A stretch of DNA of 14,668 bases from an uncultured Sulfurovum sp. (GTDB lineage: Bacteria; Campylobacterota; Campylobacteria; Campylobacterales; Sulfurovaceae), in contig CAMZNQ010000142.1 of NCBI GenBank assembly GCA_947313765.1, forward strand, positions 1 to 14,668, read 5' to 3'. Shown here one piece after another: positions 1 through 6,706 of this stretch (positions within the stretch are counted from its first letter, which is position 1; each line of letters opens with the position of its first letter). Under the pieces are notes generated by a model. The model was given only the letters and a program-made list of their open reading frames with translations. It searched no databases and was not told the DNA's origin. A program made the translations under genes and the position numbers.

Positions 1-981
1 GTAGTTGATTCCCAAGTATGTATTGGCAGCTTTTGCATCTTTTCCACCAAGAGTCTCTGTACCACGAATATCTTTAACAGCCAATTCAAGAGTATCTGTT
101 ACATAATATGTACCTGTAAGTGCCAATGTATTCATATCCCAACTATTAGAACCCTTAATATTTTTTGCATCATAATACTCTGCTTTAACATTAGCTCCCT
201 CAAAATGAGAATCAAGACCAATATTCATAAGTTTATAATCCTCTGTTCCTTGATTACCTGACAGTGTACTATTTATATCTATTCCACCTGCATTTTTAGA
301 GATACCATAACCTGCTTCTACATGTAATATTTGACCATTATCGTACATTACACGACCCATATAAGCATTATCATCTCCAACTTTTGCATTGGTAACAGCA
401 CCTGAACGACCAGTCTGCCCTGAAACCATAATATCATATCCAAATCCATGCCAAGGACGTTCATGACCCATCTCTAGCCCATTGACTTTACCACTTCCTC
501 CAATGGTACGTCCAGATAACATGATACCTGAAGCTCTCTCAAATGCCAATTTTTTATCAAATCCACGTTTAATAACATCTAAGTTCCAACCTGGAATAGT
601 AAAGCCCATTCCTACAGGAGTTTTAATCATACCTGCTTTTACTACAGCAAAATTACTAAACTTATATGATATAAAAGCATCTTTAATCATATTTGGCATA
701 CCTGCACCAGAGTCACCAGTTTTTGAGAAATCTAAAAATACTTTACCTGCTAATGGTCCAGAGAAATATTTCCATCCTAAACGAATACGGTCGGCATCCA
801 TTTTCAACTTACCATTTTGAGAATCTTTTACTGCCCCATCTCCTATTTGTACTCCAATTTGAGAGAATCCAAAAAACTTGAACTTACTAAAAGGTTTACT
901 ATCCTCTGCATTAACAGTGGTTGTTATAAACAGTAGTGTTGCTAAACCTGTAGCTAATTTAATCATGTTACCTTTTTTCAT
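1..981 (-). CDS. Phosphate-selective-porin-like outer membrane protein (3' end outside window)
   Basis: The reverse strand is open from an ATG at 981 to the window edge: 327 codons with no stop, so the C-terminus is missing. The protein starts MKKGNMIKLATGLATLLF and has a Sec signal peptide that probably ends at VNA (about residue 27). After it come alternating polar/hydrophobic stretches typical of a beta-barrel, with segments such as FFGFSQIGVQIG, DADRIRLGWKYFSG, VFLDFSKTGDSG and VKAGMIKTPVGMGF. This layout, especially the KxGxxKTPVG element, resembles the phosphate-selective porin O/P family of outer membrane channels. The substrate cannot be read from the sequence. A good ribosome-binding site (AAAGGA) lies 7 bases before the ATG. 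The gene follows soxB in the same direction after 119 bp, so it could be partly co-transcribed with the sox genes, although it has its own -10 candidate. Family call fairly sure; specific function unknown. Confidence 0.8.
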   Translation of the reverse strand, partial: MKKGNMIKLATGLATLLFITTTVNAEDSKPFSKFKFFGFSQIGVQIGDGAVKDSQNGKLKMDADRIRLGWKYFSGPLAGKVFLDFSKTGDSGAGMPNMIKDAFISYKFSNFAVVKAGMIKTPVGMGFTIPGWNLDVIKRGFDKKLAFERASGIMLSGRTIGGSGKVNGLEMGHERPWHGFGYDIMVSGQTGRSGAVTNAKVGDDNAYMGRVMYDNGQILHVEAGYGISKNAGGIDINSTLSGNQGTEDYKLMNIGLDSHFEGANVKAEYYDAKNIKGSNSWDMNTLALTGTYYVTDTLELAVKDIRGTETLGGKDAKAANTYLGINY

Positions 982-1008
982 TTGACATCCTTTGTAATAT
1001 TTTTTTTT

Positions 1009-1014
1009 ATTATA
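1009..1014 (-). promoter_or_regulatory. Candidate -10 box of the porin gene
   Basis: The minus strand reads TATAAT here, a perfect -10 hexamer about 28 bases before the porin ATG. This would leave a short leader that contains the AAAGGA ribosome-binding site. No convincing -35 is seen, as is usual in this phylum. The surrounding DNA is very AT-rich, so a chance match is possible. Confidence 0.4.
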
Positions 1015-1100
1015 AAATACTTATTTATAATAGATATAATATTTTATCATATTTTAATATTAATTTATCTTATATAAGACAAAACTCCTTTAACCTTTTT

Positions 1101-2876
1101 TTAACACTTAGCCCCTTTTGCAGGACATCCACAATCGTAATCTAAAACCTTAACATTTGAAGTTAATGGAATATCAATCACTTTTTTCTTACGAATATAG
1201 TCACTAACTACCTCATAGACAGCAGGTGTCTCTTTGTCCATATTCTCTCCTGCACTCTGTAGGTTTCCACCCCAAGATGAGACTCTATAGGTCTTTTTTA
1301 CATCTATTGGTTTTCCACCAATCATAAAGTCCGAGATACGTTTACCTGATGGAGCATCAATTTTAATGCTATAGGTAGCACCTGTTAAACGGCTCATATC
1401 TCCACCCTGTTGAAGAAGTGGATTTGCATTAAATACATTATCTGCAATATCTTCCATAAGATTTGCAATAACTTGACCTTTTAAATCAAAAGTATAGACT
1501 TCAGGGTAGGTAATTGCTGTCATCTCATAAACATTATCTTTTAAAATATCGCCACCTGGAAGAACGGTTGTTCCCCATCTGTAACCTGGAGTAAAGACAA
1601 TATCACTCTTGGCTTTATCTTGAATCGCTTGACCAATCAATGAGTCAAATGTTGAGTAGAATGTATCTCGTTTGTAGAGAATACCTTTTGTTGTTCCTAA
1701 CACCTCATTTAGCTCTTTGTCAAATGGTTTATAGGCTTTAGCTATTAACTTATCTCCAGCTTTGTCAGCAGGGATTAGATTTGATGCTACAGGGATAAGT
1801 TTAAAGTTATATCCTGCCACTTTTTTATCTTTAATATCTAAATCCAAACGACCAATATATTTACCATGACTTCCTGAGATAATAATCACGGTATCATTTA
1901 CAATAATTGGTTCAGGACTTGGGTCGTGTGTATGTCCACTTAAAATAAAGTCAACACCCTTAACCTTTTTTGCCAACTCTTGGTCAACCGAGAAACCATC
2001 ATGACTCAACACAACAATACAATCAACCTTCTCTTTTTTACGAAGATGGTCTACATGCTCTTGTAGTGACTCGTGACGAAGTGCAAAACTCCAATTTTCA
2101 GTAAATCTTTTTGGATTTGCTGTTGATGTAAATGGAAATGATTGACCAATTATTCCAATCTTTGCACCACCAATCTCTTCTATTGTGTATGGTGGAAATA
2201 CAGACTCCTCAAAGGTGTCCGAGAATGGGTCATTGTCAAGAACATTTTGAGAGATAAATTTACCATCTAACTTCTCAATAAGCTCCATAACACGCTCTTT
2301 ACCGTAGGTAAACTCCCAGTGACCAACCATTACATCAACACCCAAATAGTTTTGAGCATCAACAATCGCTGCACCATCTGTCTTTAGAGCAACAGCTGTA
2401 CCTTGCCATGTATCTCCAGAGTCAAGAAGAATAACATTTTTCTCTCCACGCTCTTTTTTTACATGGTCAATAATTGGTTTCATGTGTGATATTCCACCCA
2501 TCTTTCCAAACTTCTCTGCTAGAGTTGCAAAGTTGTTATGTGTATCAAAATATTGGTCTAATGAACCCGATTTAATTCCATAATACTTCTCAAAACTATC
2601 TCCACATATAAACCCTGGTGTTCCCACTAAGTTTTTTGCAGATATTAGCGTTGAAGGCTCTCTCCAGTAGAGAGGCTTAATGTGTGCATGTAAATCACAA
2701 ATATGTAAAATGGTCGCTTTACCCTTTGGCTCAAATGCTACTACATCTGAAAAGGTAAGTTTTTTAAGCTTCTCTTGTAGCTCTTTACTATCTCCTGCAA
2801 ATAGTGTTCCACTACTTAATCCTAGAAGACCTAATGCTCCTGCCATGTTTAAGAAATCTCTTCTGCTAATATCCAT
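1101..2876 (-). CDS. soxB: SoxB, thiosulfohydrolase of the periplasmic Sox complex
   Basis: SoxB hydrolyses the sulfonate from the cysteine-bound S-thiosulfonate on SoxYZ and releases sulfate. It is a dimanganese enzyme related to 5'-nucleotidases. The 591-residue protein begins with a twin-arginine signal (SRRDFLNMAG, residues 4-13), so it is exported folded through Tat. Metal-site motifs of the metallophosphoesterase fold are in order: DLHAH (61-65), GDTWQG (154-159), the SoxB-type GHWEF (185-189), SH (291-292) and GHTH (314-317). A 5'-nucleotidase C-terminal domain follows. The start at 2876 has AAGGAG just upstream, and soxA ends 9 bases before it, so the two are co-transcribed. Unusual: the last ten residues hold three cysteines (582, 584, 591), which I do not associate with SoxB. 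It is the last sox gene of the cluster. Identification is firm. Confidence 0.97.
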   Translation of the reverse strand: MDISRRDFLNMAGALGLLGLSSGTLFAGDSKELQEKLKKLTFSDVVAFEPKGKATILHICDLHAHIKPLYWREPSTLISAKNLVGTPGFICGDSFEKYYGIKSGSLDQYFDTHNNFATLAEKFGKMGGISHMKPIIDHVKKERGEKNVILLDSGDTWQGTAVALKTDGAAIVDAQNYLGVDVMVGHWEFTYGKERVMELIEKLDGKFISQNVLDNDPFSDTFEESVFPPYTIEEIGGAKIGIIGQSFPFTSTANPKRFTENWSFALRHESLQEHVDHLRKKEKVDCIVVLSHDGFSVDQELAKKVKGVDFILSGHTHDPSPEPIIVNDTVIIISGSHGKYIGRLDLDIKDKKVAGYNFKLIPVASNLIPADKAGDKLIAKAYKPFDKELNEVLGTTKGILYKRDTFYSTFDSLIGQAIQDKAKSDIVFTPGYRWGTTVLPGGDILKDNVYEMTAITYPEVYTFDLKGQVIANLMEDIADNVFNANPLLQQGGDMSRLTGATYSIKIDAPSGKRISDFMIGGKPIDVKKTYRVSSWGGNLQSAGENMDKETPAVYEVVSDYIRKKKVIDIPLTSNVKVLDYDCGCPAKGAKC

Positions 2877-2885
2877 AAAAACTCC

Positions 2886-3650
2886 TTATCGTTTTAAGCC
2901 AGGAATGGCAATTGGTTGTTTCTCTTTTTGAGCTAAAGTTGAGATATACACCTCAAGACCAACCATCTCTTTTGAACCTATTGGAATCACTTTTAAAAGA
3001 GCATTTTTCATACACCCTTGAAATCTTCTTTGTAGTGTTCTTAGACTCGATTTTGTCATTCTGTATGCTGGCCATGTTGCACCTGCACCTGCTTTTCCAA
3101 GGTCAGGAAGAGGTTGAGTTCTTAAGACTTGACCAACAATATCAGCTGAGTGACAACTTAGACAAGATAGACCACGTCCACCTCTTGGAGTCTCAAATGT
3201 CTTTTTACCTAACTCATAAGATGCTTTAATGTGTTTATCGGCATCTATATTAATGGTAAACTGTTCATCATTGGCTAACGATTTGACATAAGCCAACATA
3301 GAGAACATCTCTGAACTCTTTAGCTTTGTCTTCTTTTTACCCTGCTCTACTTGCATAGCTTGAAGAACTTGGTCAATACCTACAACATTTCCAAGTTTTT
3401 TAATATATCTTGGAAAACCTGCAATATATTTAGGAAGCTCTTTTTCACTAACTCCTAGAAATTTTACTAAAGCCTCTTCTCCACCAAGCTTCTCTTCAAG
3501 AATCTCTCCCCCCTCTTCAACGTAAATATCAGCAGGATTATTCTCTAACATCTCCTTGTACATAGCTCTATCGGCATCACTCATTGCAAACTGCTCTCCA
3601 GCTGTTGCAACCGTTACCATTAAAGCTAAAGGTAATAATAGTTTTTTCAT
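2886..3650 (-). CDS. soxA: SoxA, c-type cytochrome subunit of SoxAX
   Basis: SoxA with SoxX forms the haem protein that oxidatively joins thiosulfate to the cysteine of SoxY in the periplasm. The 254-residue product has a Sec signal peptide (about residues 1-17, ending VATA). A single CxxCH haem-binding site, CLSCH, lies at 163-167. A later cysteine, C213 in RRFQGCMKN, matches the conserved cysteine that ligates the active-site haem and carries the persulfide in this family. Only one CxxCH is present, so this is the mono-haem type of SoxA, unlike the di-haem type of Paracoccus/Rhodovulum. The start at 3650 lies 3 bases after the soxZ stop, with AAAGGA inside the end of soxZ, which points to translational coupling. 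Identification is firm. Confidence 0.96.
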   Translation of the reverse strand: MKKLLLPLALMVTVATAGEQFAMSDADRAMYKEMLENNPADIYVEEGGEILEEKLGGEEALVKFLGVSEKELPKYIAGFPRYIKKLGNVVGIDQVLQAMQVEQGKKKTKLKSSEMFSMLAYVKSLANDEQFTINIDADKHIKASYELGKKTFETPRGGRGLSCLSCHSADIVGQVLRTQPLPDLGKAGAGATWPAYRMTKSSLRTLQRRFQGCMKNALLKVIPIGSKEMVGLEVYISTLAQKEKQPIAIPGLKR

Positions 3651-3653
3651 GGA

Positions 3654-3992
3654 TTATCCTTTTGGCTTAAGTTTTTTGCTTTTAGAGTTTTTCTCTCCTT
3701 GATTATCGGTATAATCAACAGTGATTTTACCTTTTCCTGTAACTTTGTACTTTACAGAGAAGTATGGATTTGTAGATACTGATTCCCAAACTTTCATTGT
3801 TGTAAATGGTTTACCATCAAATGAGAAAGTGATACTATCAATATAGTGAGCAGGTTTAATCTTACCTGTCTTTTTATCTTTTTGCATACCTGTATCCATT
3901 GGGTGGATTACAATGAAATCTACCTTTACAATATCACCAACTTTATACTTTTTTGGTTTGATTTTAATCATTGATTTTCTTTTTTCTGCCAT
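3654..3992 (-). CDS. soxZ: SoxZ, sulfur-carrier complex subunit
   Basis: SoxZ is the small partner of SoxY; the SoxYZ heterodimer carries sulfur intermediates between the periplasmic Sox enzymes. The 112-residue product has no signal peptide, as expected for a protein exported together with Tat-targeted SoxY. It is basic and predicted to be all-beta. Family features include the N-terminal KIKPKKYKVGDIV, the IVIHPMDTG segment (28-36), and a C-terminal half with SITFSFDGKPF and NPYFSVKYKV. A ribosome-binding site AAGGGA precedes the ATG at 3992. It is separated from soxY by 85 bp, the longest gap in the cluster, which contains a perfect hairpin. Identification is firm from motifs and position. 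Confidence 0.95.
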   Translation of the reverse strand: MAEKRKSMIKIKPKKYKVGDIVKVDFIVIHPMDTGMQKDKKTGKIKPAHYIDSITFSFDGKPFTTMKVWESVSTNPYFSVKYKVTGKGKITVDYTDNQGEKNSKSKKLKPKG

Positions 3993-4027
3993 TTTATATC
4001 CCTTAATTACTTTTTAAATTATTGTAA

Positions 4028-4044
4028 GTTCGACTATCTCGAAC
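4028..4044 (-). repeat. Hairpin in the soxY-soxZ gap
   Basis: GTTCGA and TCGAAC form a perfect 6-bp inverted repeat with a 5-base loop (4034-4038). It sits between the soxY stop (4078) and the soxZ start (3992). There is no U-run after it in the transcribed direction, so it does not look like a terminator. It may be an mRNA processing or stability element. A second small palindrome, CCAA-AC-TTGG, lies at 4062-4071. Confidence 0.5.
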
Positions 4045-4077
4045 ATAAAAATTGCTATCTACCAAACTTGGCAAGAA

Positions 4078-4560
4078 TCAACCACAACCACCAATAGTTA
4101 CTTTTACACTCTTAGCAGTTTGAATAAATGAACCATCACTAAGCTCTACAAGTGCCACAACCTCTTGAGTTTTACTCAATTTTACTCTGGTTGCAAAGTA
4201 AGCCTCTGCATTTGCAGGTGTTAACATAATGTCAGCACATCTAGCATTTCCATTTCCTTTGTTTAAGACATGAATAGCTTTAACATAATTTCCCTCTTCC
4301 ATAGGATGGTCAACATTTACTTTTACAGGAACAACAGCACCATTTTCTGCAATTTCAGGAACAGTAAGTTTGATTTTATCACTATCTTTTACACCTTTAT
4401 CTGATGTAATGGCTTTAACAGCATCCTCAAATGCCATATCATTAGGACCTTTTTTAGAGGCTTTTTTCTCTTCTTCTTTTGCAAATGCACCCATTGGTGT
4501 AGCAACCATAGCTACTGCTGATGCAGTGAACATACTTTGAATAAATTTTCTTCTTTCCAT
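4078..4560 (-). CDS. soxY: SoxY, sulfur-carrying subunit of SoxYZ
   Basis: SoxY holds the substrate on a C-terminal swinging-arm cysteine while SoxAX, SoxB and other Sox enzymes act on it. The 160-residue product starts with a twin-arginine signal (ERRKFIQSM, residues 2-10, then a hydrophobic stretch to GAFA at 27). It ends in the diagnostic GGCG motif, with the carrier cysteine at 159, the penultimate residue. I chose the ATG at 4560 over an in-frame ATG at 4593. The later one has AAGGAG at good spacing and puts the Tat motif at the N-terminus, whereas the earlier one would add 11 charged residues and overlap the soxX end. With this start the gap to soxX is 10 bases. Identification is firm. 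Confidence 0.96.
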   Translation of the reverse strand: MERRKFIQSMFTASAVAMVATPMGAFAKEEEKKASKKGPNDMAFEDAVKAITSDKGVKDSDKIKLTVPEIAENGAVVPVKVNVDHPMEEGNYVKAIHVLNKGNGNARCADIMLTPANAEAYFATRVKLSKTQEVVALVELSDGSFIQTAKSVKVTIGGCG

Positions 4561-4570
4561 ACTTCTCTCC

Positions 4571-5128
4571 TTATTTTTTTTCTGACATAACATAAGCAGT
4601 TAAGTCACAAATTTCTGATTCATTAAATAGTTTTGTAGTTAAATTGACGGTCATGTGTGTTTTTGGATTATCAATTCTTGGGTCTGCAATTTTTTGATAG
4701 ACAAATTTAGCATCTCTAATCTTACTATCTAAAAATACTTTTTTATATCCTGTAAGGTCTGGACCAATGTTTCCACCACCTTTAGCACCTTCAATGTTGT
4801 GACAAGCAACACAGTTACCATACTGTTTTGGCTTCTTTTTACCATCTTTTTCTGTAAATTTTTTCACACCTTTTGGTGCTTTACCTTTTGCTTTTTTTCC
4901 ATTTAGATTGTGAAAAAAGAATTTACCTCGTGCAATAGACTCTAAATCGTCTAGTTTACAACTCTTTGGAAGAGTAAACTCTTTTGGTTCTGCTAATTGG
5001 TCTTTCTCTATTATCTTACTAGCATCTGGCATATCATAAGCTTTTGTCAAATCTACAGCAAAAAGCGTAACTGAAGTAGATAACATTACTACTGAAGCTA
5101 AAGCAAATGACTTTATACTTTTGTTCAT
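4571..5128 (-). CDS. soxX: SoxX, c-type cytochrome subunit of SoxAX
   Basis: SoxX is the electron-accepting mono-haem partner of SoxA in the periplasm. Starting at the ATG at 5128, the protein has 185 residues. A Sec signal peptide ends near LFA (about residue 24). The haem site CVACH is at 106-110, followed by GGNIGPDLTG, and a candidate distal methionine is at 159 (KTHM). A lysine-rich insert at about 78-102 precedes the haem motif. I prefer this ATG to the adjacent in-frame TTG because AAAGGAG sits 5 bases before the ATG and only 2 bases before the TTG. It is the first gene of the soxXYZAB operon, with a promoter just upstream. Identification is firm. Confidence 0.96.
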   Translation of the reverse strand: MNKSIKSFALASVVMLSTSVTLFAVDLTKAYDMPDASKIIEKDQLAEPKEFTLPKSCKLDDLESIARGKFFFHNLNGKKAKGKAPKGVKKFTEKDGKKKPKQYGNCVACHNIEGAKGGGNIGPDLTGYKKVFLDSKIRDAKFVYQKIADPRIDNPKTHMTVNLTTKLFNESEICDLTAYVMSEKK

Positions 5129-5159
5129 CAAAACTCCTTTTATGTGGTTTTCTAAAGGT

Positions 5160-5168
5160 ACTATAACA
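5160..5168 (-). promoter_or_regulatory. Extended -10 promoter of the sox operon
   Basis: On the minus strand the sequence reads TGT then TATAGT, an extended -10 element about 31 bases before the soxX ATG. There is no good -35. In its place a tandem 11-bp repeat begins a few bases upstream, consistent with an activator-dependent promoter. Confidence 0.55.
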
Positions 5169-5170
5169 AA

Positions 5171-5192
5171 GAAGTGTAAAAGAAGTGTAAAA
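5171..5192 (-). promoter_or_regulatory. 11-bp tandem repeat, candidate regulator site of the sox promoter
   Basis: The 11-mer TTTTACACTTC (minus strand) occurs twice in perfect tandem (5171-5181 and 5182-5192). The core TTACAC units start exactly one helical turn apart. The inner unit ends 8 bases before the -10 hexamer, the place where PhoB/OmpR-type response regulators often bind as head-to-tail dimers. The same TTACAC-N5-TTACAC pattern occurs before the -10 of the NlpC/P60 gene (9814-9830). Confidence 0.5.
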
Positions 5193-5310
5193 AAATTATT
5201 ATTTTATATAATTTAAGATTATTTAATAGAATAATATTAAAAGATAGTTACTTTTTTACTAGAAACAAAAAGTCTAACTTTAAATAGAAATATAATTTAT
5301 ATTTATTACT

Positions 5311-5400
5311 CGCTCCCATCGCTCCTACGTGGGAGTGTATATGAAAATTAAATGTGTAAGAAATAGTACTTTTCGTATACGTTCCCACAGAAGACAGGAG
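5311..5400. repeat. Divergent REP-like palindromic element
   Basis: CTCCCA (5313-5318) and TGGGAG (5330-5335) form an inverted repeat around an 11-base centre. The right arm plus flank (GTGGGAGTGTATA, 5329-5341) is repeated in inverse orientation as TATACGTTCCCAC (5376-5388), with 11 of 13 positions agreeing. The pattern resembles the GTTCCCACGC...GCGTGGGAA palindromes scattered through many proteobacterial genomes, here with several mismatches. I infer a decayed copy of an interspersed palindromic element. Confidence 0.45.
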
Positions 5401-5430
5401 TAAAGCATTAATAACCTTTTTTGTTCATCA

Positions 5431-5446
5431 ACTCCAGTTGTGGAGT
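5431..5446. repeat. Hairpin ACTCCA-GTTG-TGGAGT
   Basis: A perfect 6-bp stem with a 4-base loop. There is no T-run on either side, so it is not a convincing terminator. On the minus strand the 3' arm of the stem (TGGAGT) is followed by TGATGAACAAAA. This closely matches the soxX ribosome-binding site and start, placing a possible Shine-Dalgarno inside the stem. Confidence 0.4.
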
Positions 5447-5689
5447 ACCTAGGATAGTAACAAAAACATAATAAAATGAGTTACTTCAAGATGTATTTTA
5501 TGAAAATGTATTAATATTTGATATTTAAAAAAATCAGATAGTAATCTTTTTGAACATTTTTATTTTATTTTAATATCTTTCTGCTCCAAATTGAAACTAT
5601 TTACTATTTAATAAGAGCAAGTTATAACAAAGATAATATTCTAATTATATATTAATGTTACTCTTTTAGTAATTTTATAAGGAGTCTGT

Positions 5690-6109
5690 ATGGGTAGAGT
5701 AATTATGGGGATATTGGTTACAGGAAATTTACTATTTGCTAACGTAGCAATTATAAAAAAAATAACAGGTAAAGTAGATATTAAACGAAAGGGTAAAGTA
5801 ATTAATGCTAAAAAAGGAACTTCATTATATAATGGAGATATTATTAAAACAAAAGCAAATAGTTCAGTTGGTATTACTTTTGATGATGGAAGTAGATTGT
5901 CTCTTGGAGAAAAAGCTATTTTTATTATTAATAAATATGTTGTTGAACCAAGCAAAAAAAAATATCAGATTGATTTAGAATTAAAAAAAGGAAAGATAAT
6001 GTTCTCATCAGGAAAAATAGGAAAATTATCACCAGAATCATTTAAACTACGTCTTCCCAAGGGTATTGTAGGTATTCGTGGAACAAAATTTATTGCAGAG
6101 GTTAAATAG
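5690..6109 (+). CDS. Secreted FecR-domain protein
   Basis: A 139-residue protein with a short signal peptide (about residues 1-17, ending LLFA) and a FecR-type domain over nearly all the rest. Family hallmarks are the early GKVDIKRKGKVINAKKG segment, LYNGDIIKTKANSSVGITFDDGSRLSLGE (46-74), and the late KGIVGIRGTKF (124-134). The domain is named after the iron-dicitrate regulator FecR. Here it has no membrane segment or cytoplasmic arm, so it is probably a free periplasmic protein and need not relate to iron. The start is supported by AAGGAG 5 bases before the ATG. Its TAG is immediately followed by the ATG of the OmpA-type lipoprotein gene, and the CHASE2 kinase is next, so the three are surely one operon. 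I infer a periplasmic input or partner for the kinase. Family call is good; role is inference. Confidence 0.85.
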   Translation: MGRVIMGILVTGNLLFANVAIIKKITGKVDIKRKGKVINAKKGTSLYNGDIIKTKANSSVGITFDDGSRLSLGEKAIFIINKYVVEPSKKKYQIDLELKKGKIMFSSGKIGKLSPESFKLRLPKGIVGIRGTKFIAEVK

Positions 6110-6703
6110 ATGATAACTAAAACTATGTTTATTGTAATAAGTATATTTTTTTTCATGGGATGTTCTTCTAAAAATACTATTATTCTTTTAGATAGTGGAA
6201 AAGCTCAAAATGCTATTGTGGTATCAACAAACAAAGGTTCAAAAATAGTTAATAGAGTTGGTAGTTTTGTTCAGTTAAGTGATAAAAACCAAGAGCCTAG
6301 TAGTCTAAAAATGATGTCTGAAGAGGAGATAAATAGTCGATATGCTACTCTTTTTAATATTGCGCCCATAAAGCCAAGAACATATATTGTATATTTTAAA
6401 AAGAATTCAAAAGAACTCACTCCAGAGTCTAAAAAAGTTCTACAGGAAGCATTAAAGACAATTAAAGAGCGTTCTCCTTGTGTTGTTGATGTAATTGGTC
6501 ATACAGATACTGTAGGTTCAAGTAAAGCAAATGCAAAAGTATCTCTAAAACGAGCTAATCATGTAAAATCTATGATAGAGTCAAGAAGATTAAAAATCTT
6601 ATCTCTAGTTGCAAAAGGTTATGGAGAAGAAGATTTACTAATGAAAACTTCAAATAATGTACCTCAATCTAAAAATAGAAATGTTGAAATATTCATAAAG
6701 TAG
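6110..6703 (+). CDS. OmpA-family peptidoglycan-binding lipoprotein
   Basis: A 197-residue protein with a lipoprotein signal peptide: a hydrophobic stretch and the lipobox FMGC, with lipidated Cys18. A linker of about 70 residues is followed by a C-terminal OmpA/MotB domain (about 90-197). The domain contains YFKKNSKELTPESKKVL and the peptidoglycan-binding helix GHTDTVGSSKANAKVSLKRA (130-149), and ends with NRNVEIFIK. Asp133 and Arg148 sit 15 residues apart, as do the Asp and Arg that hold diaminopimelate in OmpA domains. It should tether the outer (or inner) membrane to the wall. The gene starts directly at the end of the FecR gene (TAGATG) and ends 3 bases before the CHASE2 kinase, so translation is probably coupled. 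This grouping suggests it reports on, or anchors the kinase system to, peptidoglycan; that role is inferred. Confidence 0.88.
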   Translation: MITKTMFIVISIFFFMGCSSKNTIILLDSGKAQNAIVVSTNKGSKIVNRVGSFVQLSDKNQEPSSLKMMSEEEINSRYATLFNIAPIKPRTYIVYFKKNSKELTPESKKVLQEALKTIKERSPCVVDVIGHTDTVGSSKANAKVSLKRANHVKSMIESRRLKILSLVAKGYGEEDLLMKTSNNVPQSKNRNVEIFIK

Positions 6704-6706
6704 TAG

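Larger units (their letters stand above)
5193..5689. other. Gene-free stretch between the divergent sox and FecR operons
   Basis: About 500 very AT-rich bases with no convincing gene. It contains the REP-like palindromes near 5311-5400 and the hairpin at 5431-5446; I see nothing recognisable in 5447-5580. The promoter of the FecR operon should lie at about 5590-5660. TAATAT at 5634-5639 is a possible -10, but AT-rich alternatives are many and I cannot choose. The GC-richer island at 5311-5450 stands out from its surroundings. Confidence 0.6.

Noticed and set aside
482..881. Two overlapping plus-strand open frames of 112 and 62 codons
   Set aside because: They lie antisense to the porin coding sequence, have no ribosome-binding site and no recognisable protein features.
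2680..3229. Plus-strand open frames of 83 and 105 codons over the soxB/soxA junction
   Set aside because: Antisense to soxB and soxA, whose motifs are intact; no start signals or family features.
4561..4593. Upstream ATG for soxY at 4593
   Set aside because: It would overlap soxX and put 11 charged residues before the Tat signal; the ATG at 4560 has a better ribosome-binding site.
5657..5675. Small stem TTACT...AGTAA with following Ts before the FecR gene
   Set aside because: Only 5 AT-rich pairs, directly before the ribosome-binding site; too weak for a terminator.
5641..6156. Minus-strand open frames of 104 and 63 codons
   Set aside because: They mirror the FecR and OmpA-type genes, which have signal peptides, ribosome-binding sites and family motifs.
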